Shown: positions 13,721-24,681 of the stretch, piece by piece | How the letters are laid out: every line of letters begins with the position of its first letter | How positions within the stretch are numbered: position 1 is the stretch's first letter | DNA from: Pohlia nutans | Taxonomy: Eukaryota; Streptophyta; Bryopsida; Bryales; Mniaceae | Assembly: GCA_022496805.1 (NCBI GenBank) | Contig: CM040085.1 | Location: 51,572,234 to 51,636,233 of the forward strand | DNA length: 64,000 nt | Reading direction: 5' to 3' | Notes under the pieces: generated by a model | Told to the model about the DNA's origin: nothing | Database searches by the model: none | What the model saw: the letters and a program-made list of their open reading frames with translations, nothing else | Program-made: the position numbers and the translations under genes

Positions 13721-14999
13721 ATTGTACCCGGTTCGACTGGACTTACCATTGTGCTTCCAAAGTTGTGGTGGCATGTCCTCTCGCAATTTTGGTTGACGCT
13801 TCAAAACCCACCAAATAGGACACCAATCCCAGTTGATAGCCTCGATTTTCTCCGCTGAAATTCTGGCCCATTCATCTCTGCTTTGTTGCAAAATATCTTG
13901 ACGGGCCTTAGTACGCTTTTCTTCAAACGACTTGCAGGCTTGCTCCCATTCATGATACGTCTTGCGATATTCAATGTAAAGGCCAGTCTTTTCCACATCA
14001 CGTGCTAGTTTGGGCGAGTTATGACCGAGGAGTGCCCCATTCAACTCATTCACCGCATCATTAACACGGGCCTTGACATCCATCCCTAATTTTGGATCGT
14101 GCTGCATCACAAAATCAAACACACGTATTTACAATCATTGCAAACATTATGGAAAACTGGAGAACAAGGGGTATATGAAGCAGAAAAAGTGTTATGCAGC
14201 TCATACGCAAGTATTACGTAAGTCATACCCATTTATTGCGGAACTACCAAAGTGTCACAGCAGACATCTTTGTCTCGAAATCTGGAGTCTTCTGAAACTC
14301 GTTCCATCTCTGTTCAAAATCCTTCCCTCCATGATCTAGAATAGCCCACGGTAGAAAATCTGTCTTCATGTCCAATAGCTGATAGAGGTTGGTTGATTGG
14401 AATTCCCGTGGCGCAATAGGTGGTTCGAGATTTAAATGCGTGTCATCAGCTTTACGCTGAGCCATCTTTTCGTGTTCAGCCTTATCCCTCTCTAGTCTCC
14501 CCAACCTCCCGAGCTGGCTGCCTTCCAAACCTGGATGATACCGAATGGGCGGTGGAAGCCCCTCCCCTTTGATCCACAGGAGTTGCATGTCCCTGTGTTT
14601 AGCAAAGTCTATGGAGTCTCGTACAGTCAAATCCATCATTTCAGTGTCATTGCCTTGTCCGACTTCTTCATCTACCATCCAGTTCCACAATCATTATAAT
14701 AATCACGCGTAAGATTGGAACCTTTGAGAATCTACAATGCTTTATTTATTTATTTTTGCTCTACTATGTACGTTACTCTGTTAATTATTATATTAGCATC
14801 ACTCATGACCCTAATGTCGGTGTAATTATTATTACTTTCTGATCAGGCAAGTTTGTTTCACTACTACACTGACCTGTAATCTACCAAGGTTACCGGCTTG
14901 CACACTTCATGGCCGACCAATTTCAAAGCCTTTTACCAATGTGAGAGTTCCAGAGTCTGCTCTATTTTGAGAGTAGGTTTTGGCAAATATGTCAAATTA

Positions 15000-15156
15000 T
15001 GTAACGAATGTGCATGGTGCATACAGACGGGGGATCGAGGACAATACGGGAAACTAGCTGATGGCCGTCAAGTCTGTCTAGAATGTATGGATAGCATAGT
15101 TGTGGATACTCTAAACTGCCAACCGTTGTACAGAGAAATTTTGGAGTTTTACAAGG
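15000..15156 (+). pseudogene. Captured exon of a DA1-type LIM/peptidase gene
   Basis: Inside the intron between exons 2 and 3 of the minus-strand Ulp1-type gene, the plus strand encodes C-N-E-C, then YGKLADGRQVCLECMDS and CQPLYREILEFYKG, followed at once by a GTATGT splice donor at 15157. This is the family pattern of plant DA1/DAR proteins just before their peptidase part (Asp-Gly-Arg, Cys-Leu-Glu-Cys, Cys-Gln-Pro-Leu-Tyr, Glu-Phe-Tyr-Glu-Gly). DA1 proteins are ubiquitin-activated peptidases that limit organ growth. Only one exon is present, the LIM pairs upstream are absent, and a stop follows the donor. The same intron in copy 1 is about 120 bp, so the fragment was gained by copy 2, as in Pack-MULE gene capture. 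Confidence 0.75.
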
Positions 15157-15247
15157 GTATGTAAAAAAGCATACCGTATTTAATACCTCGTTTTGCCTTC
15201 TTAGGCGGTGGTACCCTGAATTGAGGCCTAGTACCAATGGAGGGCGT

Positions 15248-15427
15248 GACTGTGCGTTGGCCCTTCGTCGATTTTTCCGGTGTGTTCAAGCCGGAACTGT
15301 CCCGCATGACGGTGCATTTGCCCTTCATTGATTTTCCGGGTGTGTTCAAGCCGGAGATGTCCCGCGTGACGGTGCATTTGCCCTTCGTCGATTTTTCCGG
15401 TGTGTCGAAGCCGGAAATGTCCCCACT
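15248..15427 (-). repeat. Three 60-bp in-frame tandem repeats in exon 2
   Basis: Three consecutive 60-bp units encode 20-residue repeats with the core Thr-Pro-(Glu/Gly)-Lys-Ser-(Thr/Met)-Lys-Gly on the minus strand. The period keeps the frame. Copy 1 has no such array at this place, so the expansion is specific to copy 2. Confidence 0.85.
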
Positions 15428-16295
15428 GACCTTGGCCAACGTCTTCAAAAAATCCAGTTTGTCTTCTCCCTCGCGCACGTCAACACCCCTAACGCCGGTA
15501 GCATTCCAAATTGGATCTCCACTCGTTTTTCCAACCTATAGTGTTACAACTCTTCGTTATACTATGTTGCTTAGTAACAATTACAGAACCTCTAACGCCC
15601 TGAAAAAACAAGACAGTGATACAACATAATACAGTGTTATGTACCTGAAAGTTTCCCTCGACAGTGAACGTGGGACCAGCACCGTCACCTCCAGGTGGAT
15701 CCATTGCTGTTCCACCGCTTCCCTCGCCGTCGCCGTCTCCCATGTCTCCCATATAGTCCTCATCCCCACCCTCATCCGATTCCTCTGATGTGTCTGGCTC
15801 AGGTGTCTTAGACCGACTACTCTTACGATTGGATTTTTTTGCAACCGATGCACTCCTAGGACGTTTTCTTGGAATCTTCACTTTAGTCAATTCCGTAGGT
15901 GCCCCCTTCCTATACATTTCAGAGGTCTTACCTTGTCCGCTCTCCATGTCAGAATATGGTGCAATAGTCTTCCCGTCCAAAGCGGGACAGCCCTTCACGA
16001 ATCGATGATGGTTCAAAGCCCACTTGTTGGTAAAATCATCCTGCTTGCACAAATAGCACCGAAAATACCGCCTAGTCTTCCCGTCCTTGCCAGGTTTTTT
16101 TGTCTTGCGTCTAGTTTCGTGCGACATGAACTCATTCAACAGCTGTCGGATCTGTTCATGTGAATCGTATTTAACAACATAATAATCATTATAAATGCGA
16201 ACCTTGCGACGCAAGCTCTCTCCAGCCCCACCTCCGGTACCAGCCTCTGTTGTAGACGGTGTACCTTCTACAGCAGGCGCCTTCTTCTTTCCCAT

Positions 16296-16821
16296 GCTAC
16301 TTTTGTATAAAGGCAACTCCTTCGGTGGATGTGGTCGCACTATCCAATTCAACACTGCTTGGACTGGTTGGCCTCCGCTCGAAACATGCCCCTCGCGGCA
16401 ACTAACTGCAACTTCGACCTGGCAGAAGGAGTTGCGCCACCCTGCAATTCTTCCACAACCAGTCCGGCATAACACTGGGTAGTACTGATGCTCAGCTAAA
16501 TTCCAGTACCTGCCAGATTGCCAATAATATCCTTTAGAAACATGTTGGAGGAAACACCAGCAGGTCCGCCCCCCAAATTATTGAATGAGGACCTACTTGG
16601 GATTAAAAACCCATTGGAGGAGGAGGTTGTTTTTTTAGGTGAGGCCTCAACTGGACAAAATTTAACTACACTTTTGTCTCCATTCATTCAAGACCACCGG
16701 GGGTTCACCCTAAATCCTACCTTTCCACCTCCCATTGTCCGGTTTAGTAACCACGGCTGGAGTTGCTGTTTTTTACCAAAACAAGTCATTATATCATATG
16801 AGCCCTTTTAACTGAGGAATC
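16296..16821. other. 5' flank of the Ulp1-type gene
   Basis: The part next to the gene (about 16370-16475) is similar to the upstream region of copy 1 and translates in one frame to Glu-Leu-Gln-Gly-Gly, so it may be a short 5' exon. The plus-strand open frame at 16518-16811 has no family features I recognise. Confidence 0.4.
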
Positions 16822-16925
16822 CAGGGAGGGGTACCCGGGGTAACCAGGGGAAGAATGCCCTAAAATTTCTGATATTATAAAATTTAGAGGGTAACATTAC
16901 TTCCCCCCCTACATACCCCTCCCTG
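16822..16925. mobile_element. Small foldback MITE with CAGGGAGGGGTA ends
   Basis: The left end CAGGGAGGGGTA is matched by TACCCCTCCCTG at the right end, 104 bp overall, with an AT-rich centre. The ends resemble hAT-type termini (CAGGG), but I could not find a clean 8-bp target duplication. Confidence 0.6.
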
Positions 16926-17075
16926 GACCCATGTGTAATTTACAATATCCTGCTAAACGAATGTTTCATCTGATATTCAGGCTATCAAACCAAGAGATGT
17001 TGTCAGGAGTATGTGCAACCTGCTCTCAGCACCCTCTTTGAAACATACAGAGGGCCAGTATCTCCTAAACCTCCC

Positions 17076-17650
17076 AGTACTCCAGAATCTATTTAACAGA
17101 ACCCCACATCGGCGTAGCACTACGAGAAGAATTCAGGACAATCAAGGGAACCTTAGAATCTATTTAACAGAACCCCACATCGGCGTAGCACTACGAGAAG
17201 AAATCAGGAGAACCCTAAACTCCAGAATCTATTTGACAGAACCCCACCTCGGCGTAGCACTACGAGAAGAATTCAGGAGAATCAATGGAACTTCAGAATC
17301 CATTTAACAGAACCCCACGTATACGCGTAGTACTACGAGAAGAATTCAGGAGAATCAAACTGCAGAAACTATTTAACAGAACCCCACATCGGCACATCGG
17401 CGTAGTACTACGAGAAGAATTCAGGAGAATCAAACTCCAGAAGCTCTTTAACCCTAAACCCCACTTCGGCGTAGCACTACATCGGTCTACATCAGGAGAA
17501 TCAAACTCCAGAAACTATTGAACAGAACCCACTCCGCCGTAGCACTACGAGGTCTACATCAGGAGAATCAAACTCCAGAAACTATTGAACAGAACCCCAC
17601 ATCGGCGTAGCACTACGAGAAGAATTCAGGAGAATCAAGGGAACGTCACA
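17076..17650. repeat. Tandem array of about 60-70 bp units
   Basis: About eight degenerate units share the core ACAGAACCCCACATCGGCGT, then AGCACTACGAGAAGAATTCA and GGAGAATCAA. Unit length varies through small losses. Open frames across it come from the repeat and are not gene evidence. It may be a subterminal array of the neighbouring MULE. Confidence 0.85.
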
Positions 17651-18239
17651 TTTTGCCACCCTAAACCGAAATTGAGCAGCTTGGAGAAGTCTCAGACCAA
17701 GGAGAGTGCAAACTAACCTCCAGGTATGGCCGCGTTCGTTGTTTGCCATCGACGCGTGCAAATCGCCATCCCCACTCCAGCCGCGCACCAATTCCCTTCG
17801 TGGTTAAACTCTCAAATCACCAAGCCGCGACGTCCCAGCGCTGCGATCATTCCGCCTTGTCAATGATCAAAAACCGCGTCCCTCCGTGAACTGACTTGCC
17901 TGAAACCCTAGTATTTCTCTGAGAACGCGAATACAGCCTCTCCTCACCCTAAACCACCAATTAGTTCCCTCGACCCTAACCATCGCGATCGCAATTAAGC
18001 TACTCAACGTCAGGATCAAGAGTCTTCATTCCAAATCATGCCTAGCAATGAGTATCTAGTAATCTAAGCGATCATTAGAACCACATGTCAGTAACACTGC
18101 AGGCTCGAAAGGCTGGACAATGTCACATCGCAGTGTAAACTCCGACGTGGCGTGTACGGGCTGTTGGATCCTATACGATCCTCTACAATCGTGTACGATC
18201 GTGTACGATCTTATACGTACCATTCTGTACTAATATTGT
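17651..18239. other. Segment with short matches to the 5.7-5.9 kb region
   Basis: Two short blocks match the region upstream of the transposase in the same order and strand: GTATGGCCGCGTT (17724 and 5711) and CGATCATTCCGC (17844 and 5889). This would fit a second divergent centre next to Ulp1-type copy 2 whose transposase arm is missing. The matches are short. At 18180-18235 there are several degenerate TACGATC/GTACGAT units. Confidence 0.35.
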
Positions 18240-18831
18240 ACAGACTACAATATAGTATAATTCTCTACTAATATTGTATTTCTAATGTTTGGAAGTGCGT
18301 GTGTTCGTGTTTTATTTTGGAGTGTGTAATGTTGTTCATGTTCCATTAGCGTATGTATTCCGATCTCGATAAATGTACTAACTCCTAATTTATTTTTACA
18401 TATAAATTTTACCCTAAAATCGTACATGAAGAAGTCACTCTCACTTATAAAATTCACAAGAATTATGTATGAGTCCGTTTTTGACATGAAACATTGGAAA
18501 GAAGAGGTGTTGGTATAGGTCATTGGTGAACATATTTGCATTCATTTTTTAAAATTTAACCCAAATTCTATTTAACTTAGAAGACCCTAAACCCCCCTAG
18601 AGTATCAATTTTTAGTATGCATGATACAGTTCAAATACATACTAGAATATTTCAATCCAATGGTCCGATCTTATCAAGATTTAACCGAGAATTGTTTCAT
18701 TAAGGTATGCTTACATTTATACATTATGCATACTGTTAATAATAAATCTAATTTGAATAAAGATAATCTAAAAACAATATAAACCAATTTTCTATGGTTA
18801 CTCTGGATGCATTCTAGGCACTAAAGGGTTA
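18240..18831 (-). mobile_element. 5'-truncated AT-rich TTAA element (same family as 46854-47664)
   Basis: Most of this stretch is the reverse complement of the interior of the element at 46854-47664, and its right end GCACTAAAGGGTTAA is the same terminus. The opposite end is not found. Confidence 0.6.
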
Positions 18832-18885
18832 AGTATTGTTAAGAAAAGATAAAGAAAATACAGTGGATTGGGCCTCTGCATTGTG

Positions 18886-19350
18886 CAAACCCTAAATGCC
18901 TAGAGCCGTCTCCAAACACTTCGGTAGTTTTGAAAATTACATTATTAAATGCAATCTAGAGGTGTAGTTTAAATGTGATATATGAATAGAACTTGTGCAT
19001 TATGAGTCTTAGACTCTATCCATATGGTTAGATCAATAAACCCTATCACGAATAATATTTTAATCAATTCGAATCTTCAAATTCCAAATTATTGTGGAAT
19101 GCAATCACTAACAAACATTGACAATCTGCGGATCAAACTTGTAGTGATTGGTTTAATTGTTTTACTATAAATTTAGTGATTTTTTTAGAGTATTTGGTTG
19201 CTTAATATTATTGAGTTCACTTTTACACTTAAATCTTCAACATTTTTGACGATTCACTACAACATAAAATGAGGCATAAGGATTTCAGATCCCATCACTT
19301 TTCTAATCAGATCACATACGCGTGAATCTAACTTCCCATAGATTTTGAAC
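18886..19350 (+). mobile_element. Diverged AT-rich TTAA-family element (590-bp family), partial
   Basis: It starts AAACCCTAAATGCCTAG and then follows the interior of the 590-bp family (27613-28203): the same order of a TCTATCCATA...GGTT block, a GACAATCT block, a TAGTGATTTTT block, and ATGAGGCATAA...TTCTAATC. The right end is not clear. Confidence 0.55.
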
Positions 19351-20403
19351 CCTAAAATTATGCGTATCAAAAAGTGCATTACGAATGAAAAATCTTGAAT
19401 GAATTTTGTACATCGTTCCAAAATGGGCTGTCAGGCAAGTAGGAGTGAATTTTTTAGCGCGTCAGCGTCATATACTGGACGACGAAGTTCTTGAAGCTAT
19501 TCAAATTTCGTCCATAATGGACATTTATCATCCACCAAAACTACTCTAGGTTCTTGTGCAATTCGAATGTTCTATGAATAGTTTGGATATTCAAAATAGG
19601 TAATCATGAGTTTTAGAAAAATAATGCACAGTTTATGTGAAGTGTCATTCCTAGTTCAAAAAGCCAAACCCTCAAACATGGTAGATTTAAAAACCCTAAA
19701 CCCAAGCCATCTCGCATGACCATTTTTTCAAATTGCATTACAACTTTAAGGGTTTTTTTCTGATATGATATCGGGTGTTTTCTTGAATCTCAAGATGAAA
19801 CCTTTCAATACCAAAATTTTAAAATGTTTAAAATAAATTATGATACATTCAACCATACAAATGTGATCTTCACATTGACATTTACAAGTTTTCTTTGTAC
19901 GTCTACACCATTTTAGGGTCTACTACATTTTATAGCACATATTTTAAAGCAGTGTCAAATTGGAAGTATGGGACATTAGTGGGTTCAACTTGTGCCCAAA
20001 AGCAGGCATCAGATTTTTAAAGACGTAGGTATATCTCTACACGAGATTCATAACAAGTTTGTTAACTTGAGGGGTATGTTCCCAAAGCTCCCGTAACTTA
20101 TGAACACCATGGGACTCCCTGATCTCGTCATCACTACAGTCATATGGAGTCCCACTCTCGAGAATCGCGGTGCGAGTCTAGAATTATGACATAAAGAACC
20201 CCAACATCTTATTTTAAGTTTCTCTTATAAACATTTTAACCCTAAACCTTATTCTCCATTTAGTATGACTTTTGACGAGGAAGTTCACAATAAGCACAAA
20301 TTGCATCCATCGCCTCCCACTTCATTTCTAAAATAAAATATTGGACACTTGGTTGCCTAACATCATAGATCATTTTTCTACTTGGTTGGCATAGGTCATT
20401 GCT
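19351..20403. other. AT-rich intergenic DNA, nothing recognised
   Basis: I found no exon, RNA gene or clear terminal repeat. It holds scattered CCCTAAA motifs (19694, 20240). Confidence 0.5.
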
Positions 20404-21241
20404 GTTGGATGAAATGGAGTTAGACAAACAAAAGCTCATTCAAGAAGTTGAACACTTAGCTCACACAAGTTTGCAATTTGGAAGGCCCAAAAAATTGAGG
20501 TTGCTTGAAGAGATTCAAAGAGATGGAGTTGGAGGTGGAATGTAGGATGAGACATTTTGGCATGATTGAGTTGGTGTTTAATGAGATTGTGACAAGTCAT
20601 ATATGCATACATTATTTAGAAGAGATTTTACTTGAGTAAAGTTTTGGTAAATCATTGTAATCCTTGTAGCTTACTCTTAGTATATATGGCAAACACTAAG
20701 TGTAATAAGAAAAAAGGCCATGCATTGTTGGAATTGGCAATTAATTGACTGACCTTTGATTCCATCATTTGTTGGCGTTTAGATGAAGTGCCATGTTCTA
20801 AATTGTTGTTGATTTTTGTACTACATTGTTTATTTAGCCACTCTGGTGCTGCCACTTCACAATTTGGTCTGTGCAAAATCATGCACAATTGATTAAATAA
20901 TGCATGTGATGAAAATACACAAGAGATTCAACAAATGTGCAACCTAGCAATTGATAATTGTTGGGTTAAGGATTCGATCAACGGACACCTACTGCCATAT
21001 CGCTATTGGATGAAATGGAGTTAGACAAACAAAAGCTCATTCAAGAAGTTGAACACTTAGCTCACACAAGTTTGCAATTTGGAAGGCCAAAAAAATTGAG
21101 GTTGCTTGAAGAGATTCAAAGAGATGGAGTTGGAGGTGGAATGTAGGATGAGACATTTTGGCATGATTGAGTTGGTGTTTAATGAGATTGTGACAGCTCA
21201 TATATGCATACATTATTAGAAGAGATTTTACTTGAGTAAAG
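20404..21241. repeat. Pair of near-identical 240-bp direct repeats
   Basis: 20404-20643 and 21002-21241 differ at only a handful of positions. Both read Leu-Asp-Lys-Gln-Lys-Leu-Ile-Gln-Glu-Val on the plus strand, then a basic-acidic stretch and a TAG. The layout (repeat, about 360 bp, repeat) could be a TRIM-like retroelement or a recent local duplication. I see no primer-binding site. Confidence 0.85.
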
Positions 21242-22120
21242 TACAGTTAAATCTTTAGTGAATGGCCTTTGCATATTATTCTTTGATTCCTTTGAATGCC
21301 CTAATGTATTATGTGTTCATATCCGAAGCGCAGTTGTTGCAAAACCATCAAAGAAATTTGTAAACGTAGATATGGAATTATTTGGAAACTTACTTTTCCA
21401 ATTTTACTAAATGTTGGTTTTTCTTGGCCATTATGGTAGTCTTTTGAATAGGAATAACCTTTAAAACACCTTTGGATCTAATGAGTAAAAGCAGTGTTAG
21501 TAATATATACATATATAAACATACAATCCTAAACTCTAGAATTAGGAAACAATAATGAACCTAAACCGTTATATCAAAAATTAAATTATCTTTCAATATC
21601 ATTGATATCACCAATCCCTTTCCCATGTCGTTTCGGCCATCCAATCATAAATATTTTTCCAAATTCGTATTTAGCTTTTGGATGTAATCCTAAAGCGCAA
21701 TCATATACTTTTACCAATCTTCTCAATAAGATTGCAATCTTTTAACGTCTAACGAATTGTTATAAAACACAATACTCCTATAGCTTACTTGAAATATCAG
21801 TACTTCCTCCCACGAACAAAGGTATAAACACATTTTAGTCCTGAAATAATTAATTATAATGAAACCAGAAAGCTGAGCTTTAGAAGTGATTAACCTAGAA
21901 TTTTTGTGAACCTCTAAAATATAATGAAGTGTTCTTCGATAGTCTTCTCAATGATCACAGTCATTGCATCGTATTGAAAATTCTAGTCCAGCATCCATTC
22001 TATTCGTTTTTCCCTCGTATTGTATTCCTTAAGTTTGGAGCAGGGCATAACACCGATTCCAGAGTTGGCATGGTCGACCGGATTTTGCCAATGCATAATA
22101 CTGCTTTGGGATCTGGCCTC
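21242..22120. other. AT-rich intergenic DNA, nothing recognised
   Basis: I found no exon or terminal repeat. CCTAAAC motifs lie near 21527 and 21558. Confidence 0.5.
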
Positions 22121-23040
22121 ATCACGCACAGCTGATTTTTGAGTTGACGATTTGCGTTCAGAGTCTTGTTGTGACGCAGCGGTGGTTCCAGAAGTGGCAT
22201 CGTAGAGCTGACATAACACCGGCTCGGGAAACAGAAGTTCGCGAGGACAGAGGTTCGAACTGGAGAAGTGGAACGAATTCGGAGTTTCGTAATTCCTTCC
22301 GAGAGGTTTAGGGTTTAGGGTTTCACGCATAGCTGATTTTTGAGTTCAAGATTTACGTTCACAGTCTTGTTGTGACGCAGCGTTGGTTCCAGAAGTGGCA
22401 TCGTAGGGCTGACATAACATCGGCTCGGGAAACAGATGTTCACGAGGGCAGAGGTTCCAACTGTGGAACTGGATCGAGTCCGGAGTCTCGGAATTCCTTC
22501 CAAGAGCACGGAGATGTACATCGCATGTATAGGGCCATACTTGATCCAGGCCATGAGGCCGAGAAAGGTGTGCTCTTCCCACCGAACCGTCGGTGCTATA
22601 TACTATTGACTACGAGTGTGAGCACAACAAACCATATGGGATATATGGCCACTGCAAAAAGTTTGGGACAGTTCATAACACCGAGTTTAGATTTGGGGCA
22701 GTGCATAACACTGTTGGGAGGTGTGGACGTGGGCTGCAGCGGAATGCGGATTTTGGGTCTGACGATTTACGTCTAGGGTTTTGGGTTCGAGGAAATGGCA
22801 CTGAATTGCTGGTTGGCGTTCGAGATCTGGTGCATGGTTGGGTCCAGATCTGGCACACTTGACGTCGCTGGTTGTGAAATGTGCTCGTGGGCAGAGATTC
22901 CACTGGAGGCCCTAGGGTTACGATGAAACCCCGGCCTGAACACGGCGATGCGCATCGCATTTGGAGGGCCACACTTGATCCGGGCCATGAGGCCGGGAAA
23001 GGTGTGCTCTTCCCATCGGACCCTCGGTGCTTTATACTCC
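22121..23040. repeat. Nested duplications with a telomere-like junction
   Basis: 22121-22305 and 22322-22504 are diverged tandem copies, joined by GGTTTAGGGTTTAGGGTTTC (22306 on). A second pair follows: about 22505-22610 and 22940-23040 (shared GGCCATGAGGCCG and AGAAAGGTGTGCTCTTCCCA-like blocks). The many open frames here are by-products of the duplications. Confidence 0.75.
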
Positions 23041-24450
23041 TAGGAGGACCGTCGTTGGGCGCTAACCCTTATGGGATTATGTGCACTTGATTCTAGATCA
23101 AACTGTTCACATAACACTGACGGCAGCAGACGTGGCACGTATGTATGCGTATACGTAGGCGGCGGAGGGCGGAGGGCGACGTGTACGTGGGGGGCCGGTT
23201 CTGACAGATCCGCAAAAACCGGATCTTACTGTTCACTCACAGGATAACACTGGCATTGCCCGGGCAGTTTTTCGTCGGGCAGGGGGATTTCGGGAATTAC
23301 TGCGGGGTAGGAAAAACCGCAGCCGTGTGACTCTGACAGGGTAAACGCAGGAATAGCACCGGCCAGGAAAAGGCTCCGATTTACATGGCAACATAAGATA
23401 TAAGCTTCACCCTCTCAACCCGCTCTATTGACACCGTAATTGCATACACATGTAATTGGACAACTTTCAGATGTCAAGTTGTGAATACATGTGAGTGCAT
23501 TCAGAGCCCTATTTGTTCCCCCCACCCCCCTTGGGCAGTGTCATGAAAGAGGGTTGAGTGTATCGTACTTAGAATGTTTCACGGGTTTGATATTTATCTG
23601 TAAACTGTAAGTGACGCATTCTTCAACAGCTCATACCCCTGGCGGTTGGTTTGTTCAGAGGTCACAATGCCACGCTCACTGCACCTCACTAGTGCCGGCC
23701 TCGTCAAAATCGAAAGAAAAAAACCTGGACAAACTGCTTAGACGTGCCATTAGAGAAACCTACTTCGAGAAAGGATACACATAAGAACTCACTGAAAACA
23801 AAAATACTGACGAAGAGATGTAATGCTCATTCAAGAACCGCAAGCCAAATACCCAGTCCGTCAAATTTGGGATGATCACAATCTGAAATGCTCTTGCAAC
23901 TCACATGGATATAACGCCATACAAATCAAAGTGAATGAATGCTATTGATTGGGTAAGAATACATTGCTTACGAAAGTTATTTATTACGAGCTCTTCCTAC
24001 AAAACAATGGTATTGTACAAAATGCACATTACTAATCTACTACAGCAGGGATGACGTTACCTTGGCCAGATCAAGCAACTCCGCTGTACCGGTACTGCTT
24101 AATATGTAATTCCGTTCGCTGCTCTTTCAAAGTACGTCTTCAGTAACCGTTGGTATGGAAAAACAACCATCTAATCTGACCTTTACCCTTGGACGGTAGA
24201 ACAGCCAGTCTCGTATCATTAATTCATCGAAGCTTGCTGAAGTTCGGGAAACTCCTCAGGATGGGCCAGACTAGCTTTCGGGCGTGTGAAGATTCACCTT
24301 CTTGGGACAGCACGAGGCCGAACTTCCCGCTGCGTACAGTTGGAGTTGCACTCGTGGTGATCAATCTTGTGCACTTGACCTGCCTCGTGACACAAGCAGA
24401 AGCCTTCTAGCTGTCCTGAGCATGCTCCTTCTGATGGAATCGGTGGATGG
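23041..24450. other. Intergenic DNA, nothing recognised
   Basis: No exon is supported. The left part is GC-rich (around 23150-23350) and carries the last two ATAACACT octamers of the left cluster (23111, 23244). The rest is the 3' flank of the gene that follows. Confidence 0.5.
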
Positions 24451-24604
24451 TTCTAGTAGAAAACCAGCCCTCCCAGAAAACCCAGCCGCGTTAAATCCTG
24501 CTATTATAACGCCATCTAAGGCAGTTTCTAACATAACCCTGTCAATTGTAACGCGGCTAGGTTTTCTAGAACAGATCTAAGGGGGGTGGGTTTTCTACTA
24601 GTTT
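24451..24604. mobile_element. Foldback MITE with CTAGTAGAAAACC ends
   Basis: TCTAGTAGAAAACC near 24451 is matched by GGTTTTCTACTAG at about 24590-24602. Inside, CCAGCCGCGTTA (24483) pairs with TAACGCGGCTAGG (24549). It is about 150 bp long and sits just beyond the 3' end of the minus-strand gene. Confidence 0.65.
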
Positions 24605-24681
24605 TCCACATGTTGCCTTGAGACGGATCACCCACTGCTTTGATGCAAGACTCAGAAGCTGCATTTCAAAGTTGATCTGCA

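Larger units (their letters stand above)
10286..16295 (-). pseudogene. BED-like zinc finger / C48 Ulp1 protease fusion gene of a MULE (copy 2)
   Basis: Six exons join in consistent phase: 15645-16295, 15175-15535, 14229-14671, 13747-14101, 10783-12950 and 10286-10687, giving about 1459 codons. The first exon encodes a BED-like finger (C-x2-C, Asn-His-His, Gly-Cys-Pro) after an ATG at 16295. Exons 3-4 are charged and probably helical. Exon 5 ends in a C48 peptidase domain: His in NHWSLFV (codon at 11026), Asp in HLDSS (10981), Gln in VAQQ and Cys in TVCGFAL (10822), so the catalytic set is complete. Exon 6 is a basic tail. One stop (TAG near 14244, where copy 1 has TGG) breaks exon 3, hence 'pseudogene'; a nearby alternative donor cannot be excluded. 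Ulp1-family enzymes cut SUMO from proteins, and Ulp1 domains are known in plant Kaonashi-type MULEs. The fusion with an N-terminal finger is what I see here. Confidence 0.8.

Noticed and set aside
16518..16811. 97-codon open frame as a small gene
   Set aside because: No recognisable motif or splice partner; overlaps a MULE flank that is conserved on the other strand.
17011..17521. Open frames in the 17-kb array
   Set aside because: Caused by the tandem repeat unit; no family similarity.
22306..22325. Telomere or chromosome end
   Set aside because: Only about three TTTAGGG-like units between two duplicated segments; at most a short interstitial motif.
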